From positions 1 through 14,047 of the forward strand of contig CANTWP010000053.1 in assembly GCA_947853245.1 (NCBI GenBank): a stretch of 14,047 nt of DNA. The letters run 5' to 3'. The DNA is from an uncultured Bacilli bacterium (lineage in GTDB: Bacteria; Bacillota_I; Bacilli_A; RF39; UBA660). Below are positions 6,449-12,024 of the stretch, piece by piece (positions within the stretch are counted from its first letter, which is position 1; each line of letters opens with the position of its first letter). The notes under the pieces were generated by a model, which was not told where the DNA came from, did no database searches, and worked only from the letters and a program-made list of their open reading frames with translations. A program made the translations under genes and the position numbers.

Positions 6449-6502
6449 AAAATCACCTCGTTTTAAACTGTTAATATTATACACTAAATTTTACTTATTG
6501 CA

Positions 6503-6526
6503 TAGAAAAAAGAAAGTAAAACTTTC
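6503..6526 (-). terminator. Terminator of the CPBP/microprotein operon
   Basis: GAAAGT, a 3-nt loop and ACTTTC (6521-6526 with 6512-6517 on the minus strand) form a tight hairpin followed by TTTTTT. It lies 16 nt after the stop of the 45-codon ORF and before obg. Confidence 0.75.
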
Positions 6527-6541
6527 ATTTCATGATAATTA

Positions 6542-6679
6542 TTATTTACGATTAGAAATCATAGTTGAAATTAATAAAACAATTATTATTACAACCACTA
6601 CTACTATAATAGCATTCATATTAGAAGACGTAGTAGAAGTATTTTGAACTACTGCCAAATTATTAAATATATCTATCAT
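6542..6679 (-). CDS. 45-residue single-span membrane microprotein
   Basis: A short ORF whose ATG overlaps the stop codon of the CPBP gene (ATGA), with GGTGAT 3 nt upstream inside that gene. GGTGAT-N3-ATG is the usual start signal of this genome. The product has a polar Asn/Ser/Thr-rich N-terminus of about 20 residues, one membrane helix rich in Val/Ile (about residues 22-39, including AIIVVVVVIIIVLLIS), and a short basic tail (SNRK). This gives a predicted N-out, C-in topology. A good terminator follows directly. Start signal, coupling and terminator together argue that it is real and co-expressed with the CPBP protein, perhaps as a small partner subunit. No family is recognised. Confidence 0.68.
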   Translation of the reverse strand: MIDIFNNLAVVQNTSTTSSNMNAIIVVVVVIIIVLLISTMISNRK

Positions 6680-7368
6680 CCAATCACCATCAATACAATA
6701 GTTATAACGGTTGGTATTAAATTATATATAAATTTAATTACTATTGGTATAAAAATATTATTATCATTTTTTACATAAGATAAAGAAAGTACAAAATAAA
6801 ATGCAAAATATTGTAAAAAATTTAGCCATAATAAATTACTTTCTAAAGAACCAAATATAATATTCATACTAGCATAAATAAGGCTACTAACTACTACAAA
6901 TATTTTCTTATTACTAATTACTTCCTCAATCGCTTCACGAAAAACTATTTCTTCAATAATAACACCAAAAATAAGTGCTTTAAAGAGAGAATATAATAAA
7001 GAACTATTAAATAACATATTTACTTGTAAAGTATTCTCTGTAATAAGCATAATTTCATTAGAATTAATTACAGAATTAATAAAACCAAATATTATGCCAA
7101 TTCCAAATATAATTAATAAATATTTAATTACTATTTTTAGAATTTTTTTCAAATTATAATTACTCTTTAAATTAACAAAATCTTTTTTAATATTATTTTT
7201 ATATAAAAATACAATCAATACCGAAAAAAGTAAATCAGAAATAAAATTAATTAACAATCCACTTAATCCAACTAATGAAAATAAAACTTCAAATAATTTA
7301 CTATAACTTAAATAACAAATAAAAATTATTAAAAACTTAATAAAAGAATTAATACTATTTTTACTCAT
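6676..7368 (-). CDS. CPBP/Abi-family integral membrane protein with degenerate catalytic histidines
   Basis: A 230-residue, very hydrophobic protein with about six to eight membrane helices. The CPBP (CAAX protease and bacteriocin-processing, Abi) motif 1 is present as EEIVFR (E139, E140, R144). Motif 2, normally FxxxH, reads SLIYASMN with Asn at 169 in place of His. Motif 3, normally HxxxN, reads KFIYN with Lys at 212 and Asn at 216. Both metal or catalytic histidines therefore appear lost while the fold motifs remain, suggesting a non-proteolytic member. The start ATG has AGGTAGG about 6 nt upstream. It lies between rpmA and obg, where Bacillus has spo0B, and is followed by a coupled membrane microprotein. 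The substrate or role is unknown. Confidence 0.82.
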   Translation of the reverse strand: MSKNSINSFIKFLIIFICYLSYSKLFEVLFSLVGLSGLLINFISDLLFSVLIVFLYKNNIKKDFVNLKSNYNLKKILKIVIKYLLIIFGIGIIFGFINSVINSNEIMLITENTLQVNMLFNSSLLYSLFKALIFGVIIEEIVFREAIEEVISNKKIFVVVSSLIYASMNIIFGSLESNLLWLNFLQYFAFYFVLSLSYVKNDNNIFIPIVIKFIYNLIPTVITIVLMVIG

Positions 7369-7389
7369 AATGCCTACCTACTTTCAACT

Positions 7390-7404
7390 ATATAATAGCA
7401 TAAA
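7390..7404 (-). promoter_or_regulatory. Possible promoter of the CPBP gene
   Basis: A TGCTATTAT extended -10-like sequence lies on the minus strand about 30 nt before the CPBP start codon, just after the hairpin at 7441-7473. No good -35 is visible. It would let the CPBP gene be read independently of the upstream 13-codon unit. Confidence 0.35.
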
Positions 7405-7430
7405 TAGTCATAAAAAAAAAGCTTATTTTT

Positions 7431-7473
7431 AAAATTAAAAGACTATACTCAAACTTTCAGTTTGCATATAATC
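7431..7473 (-). terminator. Long hairpin terminator after the 13-codon ORF
   Basis: On the minus strand the arms at 7459-7473 and 7441-7455 pair over 15 positions around a GAA loop, with one G-A mismatch and two G-U pairs. TTTTAATTTT follows. The inner six pairs (CAAACT/AGTTTG) are perfect. It begins 11 nt after the stop codon of the short ORF, so it could be a simple terminator or an attenuator for the CPBP gene. Confidence 0.6.
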
Positions 7474-7484
7474 TTCTTGGTTAA

Positions 7485-7526
7485 TTAATACCAGCAATAG
7501 AAAAATCTAATAAAATATTTCCACAT
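7485..7526 (-). CDS. 13-codon aromatic peptide ORF, possible leader peptide
   Basis: The translation MWKYFIRFFYCWY has nine aromatic residues in 13, including two Trp, and ends in Trp-Tyr before TAA. It is preceded by an exceptionally strong and doubled ribosome site, GGGAGGGAGG (7535-7544), with 8 nt spacing to the ATG. An extended -10 promoter lies at 7565-7573, and a terminator-like hairpin starts 11 nt after the stop. Promoter, ribosome site, short ORF and hairpin in about 125 nt is the layout of a translation-controlled attenuator. The downstream gene is the CPBP protein, which has no known link to aromatic amino acids. It could also be a free-standing peptide or a chance ORF. Confidence 0.4.
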   Translation of the reverse strand: MWKYFIRFFYCWY

Positions 7527-7564
7527 AATTTAAGCCTCCCTCCCTTATTCTTATTGACATATAT

Positions 7565-7573
7565 ATTATATCA
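7565..7573 (-). promoter_or_regulatory. Extended -10 promoter of the 13-codon unit
   Basis: The minus strand reads TGATATAAT, a perfect TGn plus TATAAT extended -10. A TTGACA at 7600-7605 is too far away for this -10 (29 nt) and has no good -10 of its own at 16-18 nt. Predicted start is near 7558. Confidence 0.5.
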
Positions 7574-7606
7574 TATTTACCATATAAATAAAATATAAGT
7601 GTCAAG

Positions 7607-7685
7607 AGAAATAATAAAAAAATATATTTACATAGTAAAGTTTAATCAATAACGATTATATACTTCTTTACTAGCAAATATATTT
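7607..7685 (-). terminator. Large inverted repeat, probable terminator of rplU-prp-rpmA
   Basis: AAATATATTT-GC-TAGTAAAG (7666-7685) and CTTTACTA-TGT-AAATATATTT (7620-7640), read on the minus strand, pair over 18 bp with a small internal loop around a 25-nt loop. A T-rich tract (TTTTTATTATTT) follows. It sits 21 bp after the rpmA stop codon. Together with the next unit it accounts for most of the 338-bp gap between rpmA and the CPBP gene. Confidence 0.6.
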
Positions 7686-7706
7686 ATATTTAAAATATTA
7701 ATATAA

Positions 7707-8006
7707 TTAGGCACTAACTCTTTCTTCATAAATACTAACTTGTTTACGATCTTTACCTAATCTTTCAAACTTTACATATCCTGGAACTTTAGCATATAAA
7801 GTATCATCAGAACCAATTCCTACATTATGTCCTGGATATATTTTAGTTCCACGTTGACGATATAAAATTGAACCACCTGATACATACTCTCCGTCAGCAG
7901 CTTTTGCTCCTAAACGTTTTGATTCTGAATCACGTCCGTTTTTAGTAGAACCTTGTCCTTTTTTATGTGCAAATAATTGAATATTTAGCTTCATTAAATT
8001 CAACAC
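7707..8006 (-). CDS. rpmA: 50S ribosomal protein L27 (with Prp-cleavable N-terminus)
   Basis: L27 sits at the peptidyl transferase centre with its N-terminus reaching toward the tRNA ends. The core starts [14 protein letters not shown] and is complete. In front of it is the Bacillota-specific extension ending in LNIQLFA, which the protease Prp removes after the Ala. Start is uncertain: the AGGGAGG ribosome site (8015-8020) best fits GTG at 8006 (8 nt spacing); the ATG at 7994 gives a family-length extension but is 20 nt from that site, and the GTG at 8015 lies within it. It is 14 bp downstream of prp in the rplU-prp-rpmA operon. Confidence 0.96.
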   Translation of the reverse strand: MLNLMKLNIQLFAHKKGQGSTKNGRDSESKRLGAKAADGEYVSGGSILYRQRGTKIYPGHNVGIGSDDTLYAKVPGYVKFERLGKDRKQVSIYEERVSA

Positions 8007-8020
8007 GAAGTGCACCTCCC

Positions 8021-8326
8021 TTATTCATCAATTTTTATATAATTTTTATAATCTTCTTCTAATTCATATAATAATTCGATCATATTTTGAATTAATATAT
8101 CAATAACTGTTGTATGTTTTTTAATATCGACCGTCAAATAACCTTCTTTTTCATCATAATCGATTGCTTCACTGTCAATCCTTATAATAGCGTTAACAGT
8201 AGTAATACAAATACTTGAAACCGAAGCACAAACAATATCACTTCCAGATTCTTGATATCCAGAATGTCCTGATATAGATATTTTGTCTATATCATTATTT
8301 GTTTTTTCTAATTTAACTTTAATCAT
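8021..8326 (-). CDS. prp: Ribosomal-processing cysteine protease Prp
   Basis: Prp (YsxB family) cleaves the N-terminal extension of L27 and is encoded between rplU and rpmA in Bacillota. The 101-residue protein has the catalytic pair in SGHSGY (H21) and [12 protein letters not shown] (C33), spaced as in the family. Its ATG is one base after the rplU stop codon (TAA-T-ATG) and no separate strong ribosome site is visible, so translation is probably coupled to rplU. Its substrate motif, LNIQLFA-H, is present in the adjacent rpmA. Confidence 0.93.
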   Translation of the reverse strand: MIKVKLEKTNNDIDKISISGHSGYQESGSDIVCASVSSICITTVNAIIRIDSEAIDYDEKEGYLTVDIKKHTTVIDILIQNMIELLYELEEDYKNYIKIDE

Positions 8327-8327
8327 A

Positions 8328-8630
8328 TTAAATATTCTTAATTGATTTAATTTCTACTTTAGTATAAGGTTGACGGTGACCTTGAGTTCTATGATAGTTG
8401 TTTTTTTGAACATATTTAAATACTTTAATCTTTTTAGATTTACCTTGTTTTAAAACAACACCCTCTACTTGAACGTTGTTTAAATAAGGATGTCCAACTT
8501 CACCATTAGCCATTAATACTTTATCGAAATTAACTGTTTCTCCAGCTTCAGCATCTAATTTTTCAACGAAAAGGATAGTTCCTTCTTCTACATTATATTG
8601 CTTTCCACCAGTTTCAATAATAGCTTTCAT
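8328..8630 (-). CDS. rplU: 50S ribosomal protein L21
   Basis: A 100-residue complete L21: [23 protein letters not shown] at the start and the basic [14 protein letters not shown] block at the end are the family signature. It binds 23S rRNA together with L20. It is the first gene of rplU-prp-rpmA. The ribosome site AGGAGG is 7 nt before the ATG. It is preceded by an L21 leader RNA and a strong promoter. Confidence 0.97.
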   Translation of the reverse strand: MKAIIETGGKQYNVEEGTILFVEKLDAEAGETVNFDKVLMANGEVGHPYLNNVQVEGVVLKQGKSKKIKVFKYVQKNNYHRTQGHRQPYTKVEIKSIKNI

Positions 8631-8720
8631 AAATAACCTCCTAACTTTCTCAGACTCGCCATTAAGGTACCTAAGTTTATAACCATTTTCTGCGCGGTTG
8701 TAGAGTGAGGCTCTACACAG
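8631..8720 (-). ncRNA. L21 leader, ribosomal protein autoregulatory 5' UTR
   Basis: A 90-nt untranslated leader, richer in G+C than its surroundings, lies between the promoter and rplU. It contains a perfect hairpin TGTAGAG-CCTCA-CTCTACA (8699-8717), followed by AACCGCGCAGAAAATGG and GGTACCTTAATGGCGAGTC segments, as I remember from the Bacillota L21_leader family. Position directly upstream of rplU agrees. Proposed role: feedback control of rplU-prp-rpmA. Confidence 0.8.
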
Positions 8721-8726
8721 TTATAG

Positions 8727-8755
8727 ATTTTATCATAGTTTGCCTTTAAAGTCAA
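8727..8755 (-). promoter_or_regulatory. Promoter of rplU-prp-rpmA
   Basis: TTGACT (8750-8755), 17 nt, TAAAAT (8727-8732) with TG in the extended -10 position. The -35 and spacer lie within the last codons of spoIVFB; the TGA stop of that gene provides the TGA before the -10. Confidence 0.8.
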
Positions 8756-9482
8756 ACATTTTTCTTAAAATTTCATGTTCTGTATAACAAATATTATTTA
8801 CTTTAAATATGTGATTGTGATCTTTGTACATTTTAGTAACATCAACACCATTTAACATTTTAGTATGTCTATATTTTTTAGGCAAATAAAACCTCTCATA
8901 TAAAAATTTATGGACAATAAATTGATGACTTTTTAACTCTTTATATACTCTAGCTAATAAAAAGAAAAGTATTAATAAAAAAAGTAAATTTAACTTATTT
9001 ATTAATAATAAAAAAGTTAATACACTAAGCCAAATAACTGATATAACTATTGTTAATAATAAACTTTTTTTAAATGGGAAAAAAACATTTAATAATATAT
9101 TCATAATTTTAGCACCATCCAAAGGAACAATTGGTAAAAGATTAAAAAATAAAAGAGAATAATGAATCGACTTAACATCATAATTACTTTTTAAAACATT
9201 ATAGACAATTATTTGAAAAATAGGACCCATTATCGCAATAATGAATTCCTCAAAAAGAGGTTTTGTTAAACCTTCATCAAAAATAGTTATAGCGCCAAAT
9301 GGTAAAATATTAATTTGTTTAATCCTCCACTTAAATAAAATGCCACTAATAATATGACCAAATTCATGAATTATTATAATTAAAAGAAATAAAGAAAATT
9401 CATTAAAGTGTCCAGTTAATATAGATATTACTACTACTATATAAAATAAAGGATGAAACTTTATCTTATAAATATTCTTCAT
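8733..9482 (-). CDS. spoIVFB: SpoIVFB-like M50 intramembrane metalloprotease
   Basis: SpoIVFB cleaves pro-SigK in the mother cell during sporulation. This 249-residue protein has several membrane helices, the zinc motif HEFGH (39-43) and the second conserved motif FFNLLPIVPLDG (N114, D122) supplying the third metal ligand. Length is below the B. subtilis protein (288) but the core is complete; the C-terminal third is cytosolic. It overlaps the upstream spoIVFA-like gene by 17 bp and lies directly before rplU, exactly as in Bacillus. The ribosome site is weak, so coupling with spoIVFA is likely. An alternative is a general M50 protease, but the partner and synteny favour SpoIVFB. Confidence 0.88.
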   Translation of the reverse strand: MKNIYKIKFHPLFYIVVVISILTGHFNEFSLFLLIIIIHEFGHIISGILFKWRIKQINILPFGAITIFDEGLTKPLFEEFIIAIMGPIFQIIVYNVLKSNYDVKSIHYSLLFFNLLPIVPLDGAKIMNILLNVFFPFKKSLLLTIVISVIWLSVLTFLLLINKLNLLFLLILFFLLARVYKELKSHQFIVHKFLYERFYLPKKYRHTKMLNGVDVTKMYKDHNHIFKVNNICYTEHEILRKMFDFKGKL

Positions 9483-10014
9483 AATTCAATACTTGACCAT
9501 CTTTTTTAAAAACTAAATAAATATAATTATCTTTAGCACTTCCAACTAAATCACCTTTTTGAACATTTTCATATAAACCTATCGCTGGATTATCAAGATT
9601 AGAATACCAAACATCTATTCCATTAGAGCCACTAATAATAACTGTCTTACCATAATTATCTTTTTCACCAACAAATATAACTAAACCCTCAGTTAAAGTT
9701 GGAACAAGATAGTTTTCATCAACAGTTAATTTAACGCCATCTAAATATTTACTTTTATCATGATAAGTTAAATTTTCATTAAATACAGGTTCTACATCTT
9801 TAATAAATAAGTCTTTAAAAGGAATTGAAAAACCAGCATATTTTTCATAGACCTTATTGATCTCTGCAAAAGAAATATGTCTTTCAAAAACTTGTTGATA
9901 AAAATTAGTTTTAAACGTTGGACTAGCTTTAATACAAATTAAAATTCCTAAAGTGATTATTGTACAAAATAATATTTTACTTAAAAATATTAATGCGTGT
10001 CTTTTACTAAACAT
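9466..10014 (-). CDS. spoIVFA: SpoIVFA-like protein with degenerate M23 domain
   Basis: SpoIVFA anchors and restrains SpoIVFB in the outer forespore membrane. The 182-residue protein has a basic N-terminus, one membrane helix (about 8-28), a linker and a C-terminal M23/LytM-like domain (about 108-182). That domain has GLVIFVGEKDNYGKTVIISG and YENVQKGDLVG, but the zinc histidines of active M23 enzymes are missing (the usual HxH position reads YIYLVF). It is therefore a non-catalytic LytM fold, as expected for SpoIVFA. B. subtilis SpoIVFA is longer (264). The start ATG is 3 nt after GGTGAT (10018-10023), and a SigE-like -10 precedes it. Forms a two-gene operon with spoIVFB. Confidence 0.8.
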   Translation of the reverse strand: MFSKRHALIFLSKILFCTIITLGILICIKASPTFKTNFYQQVFERHISFAEINKVYEKYAGFSIPFKDLFIKDVEPVFNENLTYHDKSKYLDGVKLTVDENYLVPTLTEGLVIFVGEKDNYGKTVIISGSNGIDVWYSNLDNPAIGLYENVQKGDLVGSAKDNYIYLVFKKDGQVLNYEEYL

Positions 10015-10029
10015 AATATCACCATTAAA

Positions 10030-10059
10030 AATGTATGCTATAAAGACAAAAAAATAACC
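10030..10059 (-). promoter_or_regulatory. Putative SigE-like promoter of spoIVFA-spoIVFB
   Basis: CATACATT (10030-10037) fits the SigE -10 consensus CATACAHT exactly. GGTTATT (10053-10059), at 15-nt spacing, matches 5 of 7 of the -35 consensus. The -10 is 6 nt before GGTGAT, the same spacing as at spoVD. The -35 coincides with the descending arm of the rplT terminator. The operon is SigE-controlled in B. subtilis. Confidence 0.5.
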
Positions 10060-10070
10060 TTACGGTTATT
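10048..10070 (-). terminator. Terminator of infC-rpmI-rplT
   Basis: AATAACC-GTAA-GGTTATT (10053-10070) is a 7-bp perfect hairpin followed by TTTTT on the minus strand. It overlaps the rplT stop codon. Confidence 0.88.
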
Positions 10071-10608
10071 ATTTTAAAGCATCTAATAATTCAGCTTTTT
10101 TCATTGTAGAAATACCTTCTACACCTTTTTCTTTAGCTAAAGCTTTTAATTCTGCTACTGTAAGCTTAGATAAATCTGTAGATTCTTCTTTAGTGGCTTT
10201 TACAGTTTTTTCTGCTTTTGCTGGTTTAGCAGGTGCACTTTCAAATGTTTTAACATTTAAAGCATCATTTGCTACTTTAACTAAATTTGTAAATTCTTCT
10301 GGTCTTTCAATAGCAATTTCTGATAACATCTTACGGTTAATTACAACACCAGCTTTTTTAAGACCATTCATGAACTTAGAATAACTAATATCATTTAAAC
10401 GGCAAGCAGCATTAATTCTTGTAATAAATAATTTTCTAAAATCTCTCTTTTTATTTTTTCTATCTCTGTAAGCATAAGAACCAGAATGCATTACTTGTTC
10501 TTTAGCAGTCTTATATAATCTATGTTTGCTTCCAAAATATCCTTTTGCTTCATCTAAAACTTTTTTACGACGGGCACGATGAATAGTACCACCTTTAACT
10601 CTTGTCAT
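10069..10608 (-). CDS. rplT: 50S ribosomal protein L20 with C-terminal Rho-N/SAP-like extension
   Basis: L20 is an early 23S assembly protein and the repressor of its own operon. Residues 1 to about 118 are a full L20 ([24 protein letters not shown], then [19 protein letters not shown]). Family members end there at about 119 residues, but this protein has 179. The extra part is an Ala/Lys/Thr/Glu-rich linker (about 119-145) followed by a 34-residue module, [20 protein letters not shown] and so on to the end. That module has the helix-extended-helix pattern of Rho N-terminal/SAP/LEM-like nucleic-acid-binding domains. The ribosome site AGGAGG is 7 nt upstream of the ATG. It follows rpmI by 15 bp. 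Confidence 0.96.
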   Translation of the reverse strand: MTRVKGGTIHRARRKKVLDEAKGYFGSKHRLYKTAKEQVMHSGSYAYRDRKNKKRDFRKLFITRINAACRLNDISYSKFMNGLKKAGVVINRKMLSEIAIERPEEFTNLVKVANDALNVKTFESAPAKPAKAEKTVKATKEESTDLSKLTVAELKALAKEKGVEGISTMKKAELLDALK

Positions 10609-10623
10609 GTATAAATCCTCCTA

Positions 10624-10812
10624 TTATAATATATCTTTAATTCTTTTATAATCACTCTTACTTAATAATGATGCAGATCTTCCACATCTATTAGAAGCAG
10701 CGTTCTTCTTTCCTGTATTGTGTCTTGTACCTGGATGACCAATTTTTATAGTTCCATCTGGTCTTACTTTACATACTTTTGCAGTACCTTTATGTGTTTT
10801 CATTTTTGGCAT
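10624..10812 (-). CDS. rpmI: 50S ribosomal protein L35
   Basis: A 62-residue basic protein with the L35 signature MPKMKTHKGTAKVCKVRPDG and a final SDYKRIKDIL. It assembles on 23S rRNA. A strong AGGAGG site lies upstream, 12 bp after infC, in the invariant order infC-rpmI-rplT. The Cys at residue 14 and the NRCGRS segment are slight departures from the commonest sequence but the length is normal. Confidence 0.96.
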   Translation of the reverse strand: MPKMKTHKGTAKVCKVRPDGTIKIGHPGTRHNTGKKNAASNRCGRSASLLSKSDYKRIKDIL

Positions 10813-10824
10813 AATTATTTCCTC

Positions 10825-11355
10825 CTATTTTTCTTTTTTTGGCATTAATATCATTGTCATAAAGCGTCCCTCTAAAGTTGGCTTTTGTTCTATTTCTGCA
10901 ATGTCGCTAACAGCTTCAGCAAAATGAAGTAATACTTCTTTACCTAATTCGGGATGTGCAAGTTCCCTTCCCTTAAAACGAATACTAACTTTAATCTTAT
11001 GACCTTTTTGTAAATATTTGCTTGAATTTACAACTCTAGTATTAAAGTCATGAACATCGATCGCTACTGATAAACGATATTCCTTCATTTCTAAATTGGT
11101 TTCACGTTGCTTTTTAACATTTTCTTTTTGACGCTTTTTAGTTTCATATTTAAACTTGTTATAATCCATAATCTTGCAAACTTGTGGGGTTGCACTTGGA
11201 TTAATTAAAACTAAATCAAAACCAGCATATTCAGCAAGTGTCAAAGCATCCTTTATAGGCTTCACACCTAATTGTTCGCCATTTGGGCCAATTACCATTA
11301 CTTCTTTTGCACGTATTTGTTCATTTACAAACAATACTTTTTCCTTACTAGCTAT
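10825..11355 (-). CDS. infC: Translation initiation factor IF-3, apparent AUA start
   Basis: IF-3 binds the 30S subunit, prevents early 50S joining and rejects non-standard start codons. The protein has the N-terminal domain (VNEQIRAKEVMVIGPNGEQLG, IMDYNKFKYE), a Lys-rich linker and the C-terminal domain (VAIDVHDFNTRVVNS, IRFKGRELAHPELG). Start choice: the only nearby ATG (11370) has no ribosome site in front and its own bases form part of GGAGGTG (11362-11368). That site points, with 8 nt spacing, to an in-frame ATA at 11353-11355, giving (M)ASKEKVLFVNEQ. Rare AUU-type starts on infC are the known basis of IF-3 self-control in E. coli. An ATG start would add five residues. First gene of infC-rpmI-rplT. 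Confidence 0.93.
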   Translation of the reverse strand: MASKEKVLFVNEQIRAKEVMVIGPNGEQLGVKPIKDALTLAEYAGFDLVLINPSATPQVCKIMDYNKFKYETKKRQKENVKKQRETNLEMKEYRLSVAIDVHDFNTRVVNSSKYLQKGHKIKVSIRFKGRELAHPELGKEVLLHFAEAVSDIAEIEQKPTLEGRFMTMILMPKKEK

Positions 11356-11370
11356 AAATAACACCTCCAT

Positions 11371-11398
11371 AAAAAAGTGAATACACAGTCGTATTCAC
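11371..11398 (-). terminator. Attenuator hairpin immediately before infC
   Basis: GTGAATAC, a 6-nt loop and GTATTCAC (11391-11398 with 11377-11384) form an 8-bp perfect stem followed by TTTTTT. It ends directly at the infC ribosome site. A second copy of GTATTCAC in the leader (11481-11488) can pair with the ascending arm instead, giving a mutually exclusive antiterminator. Confidence 0.85.
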
Positions 11399-11508
11399 TC
11401 TTATCCCAATAATATTATATTAAACTTATATTGTTTAAATTACTGGCATTATACCCAAGACTTTAGTCTTCAGGTGAGGTGTGAATACCTGCTTTCCCTT
11501 TTTGTACG
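11371..11508 (-). ncRNA. L20 leader, autoregulatory 5' UTR of infC-rpmI-rplT
   Basis: A leader of about 138 nt with AAAGCAGGTATTCACACC near its 5' end, a GAAGACTAAAGTCTT stem region, GGTATAATGCC, and a terminator at the 3' end. The sequence and position match the Bacillota L20_leader as I remember it, in which L20 binding favours premature termination. The duplicated GTATTCAC segments supply the terminator/antiterminator choice. Confidence 0.85.
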
Positions 11509-11514
11509 TATTTG

Positions 11515-11543
11515 ATTATATATTTAAATATCTATTTTGTCAA
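11515..11543 (-). promoter_or_regulatory. Consensus promoter of infC-rpmI-rplT
   Basis: TTGACA (11538-11543), 17 nt, TATAAT (11515-11520): a perfect SigA consensus with ideal spacing. The -35 overlaps the last codons of the upstream hypothetical gene, placing the start near 11508. Confidence 0.92.
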
Positions 11544-12023
11544 TACTTTTTGTTTATTTTTTCCCTTATCAATCGTTTCTTTTATTTGTGTACTTAAATA
11601 ATCATAAACAGCTAACTTCATTTTCCAGATAGAATACCCCTCTTTTAAATTTAATTGTTTTATAATAGGATAATCTAAAAGATATAATATCATTACCTCT
11701 AAATAGTTATCTATATCAAAAGTATTAACAAATTCATTAAATTCATCTTCGAAATGATAATTATTCGTATCCTTATTAGAAAAATTAGTAAATTTTTCAT
11801 AATTTAATTTTTTTAATAATTTATTAAAGAAGTTATCACTTTGAATAATACTTAAATATAAAGATAAACATTTTTTATCCTGTAAACCTAATTTACCTTT
11901 AAATTCATCCAAATAAAGAACTATATCTGAATTTCTAAGAGAATTATAAATATTTTCACCTTTCTTTATAATTAATTGTGTTTGTGTATTTTCTATATTT
12001 AATTGTTTTACTTTTTCTTTCAT
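11532..12023 (-). CDS. Hypothetical soluble helical protein
   Basis: Not recognised. The 163-residue protein is predicted mostly helical, with an N-terminal basic segment, a Lys/Leu-rich region (about 30-85), an acidic Asn/Asp/Phe-rich middle (KDTNNYHFEDEFNEF) and a helical C-terminus ending in Lys-rich residues. No signal peptide, membrane helix or cysteine motif; a single cysteine lies near residue 52. The start ATG has AGAGGTGAT 4 nt upstream. It stands alone between the pilin gene terminator and the infC promoter, with a leader of about 100 nt that could fold over the ribosome site. AT-rich codon use is like its neighbours. Confidence 0.72.
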   Translation of the reverse strand: MKEKVKQLNIENTQTQLIIKKGENIYNSLRNSDIVLYLDEFKGKLGLQDKKCLSLYLSIIQSDNFFNKLLKKLNYEKFTNFSNKDTNNYHFEDEFNEFVNTFDIDNYLEVMILYLLDYPIIKQLNLKEGYSIWKMKLAVYDYLSTQIKETIDKGKNKQKVLTK

Positions 12024-12024
12024 T

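Noticed and set aside
7600..7605. TTGACA as the -35 of the 13-codon unit
   Set aside because: It is 29 nt from the TATAAT, and no acceptable -10 lies at 16-18 nt. The extended -10 is sufficient without it.
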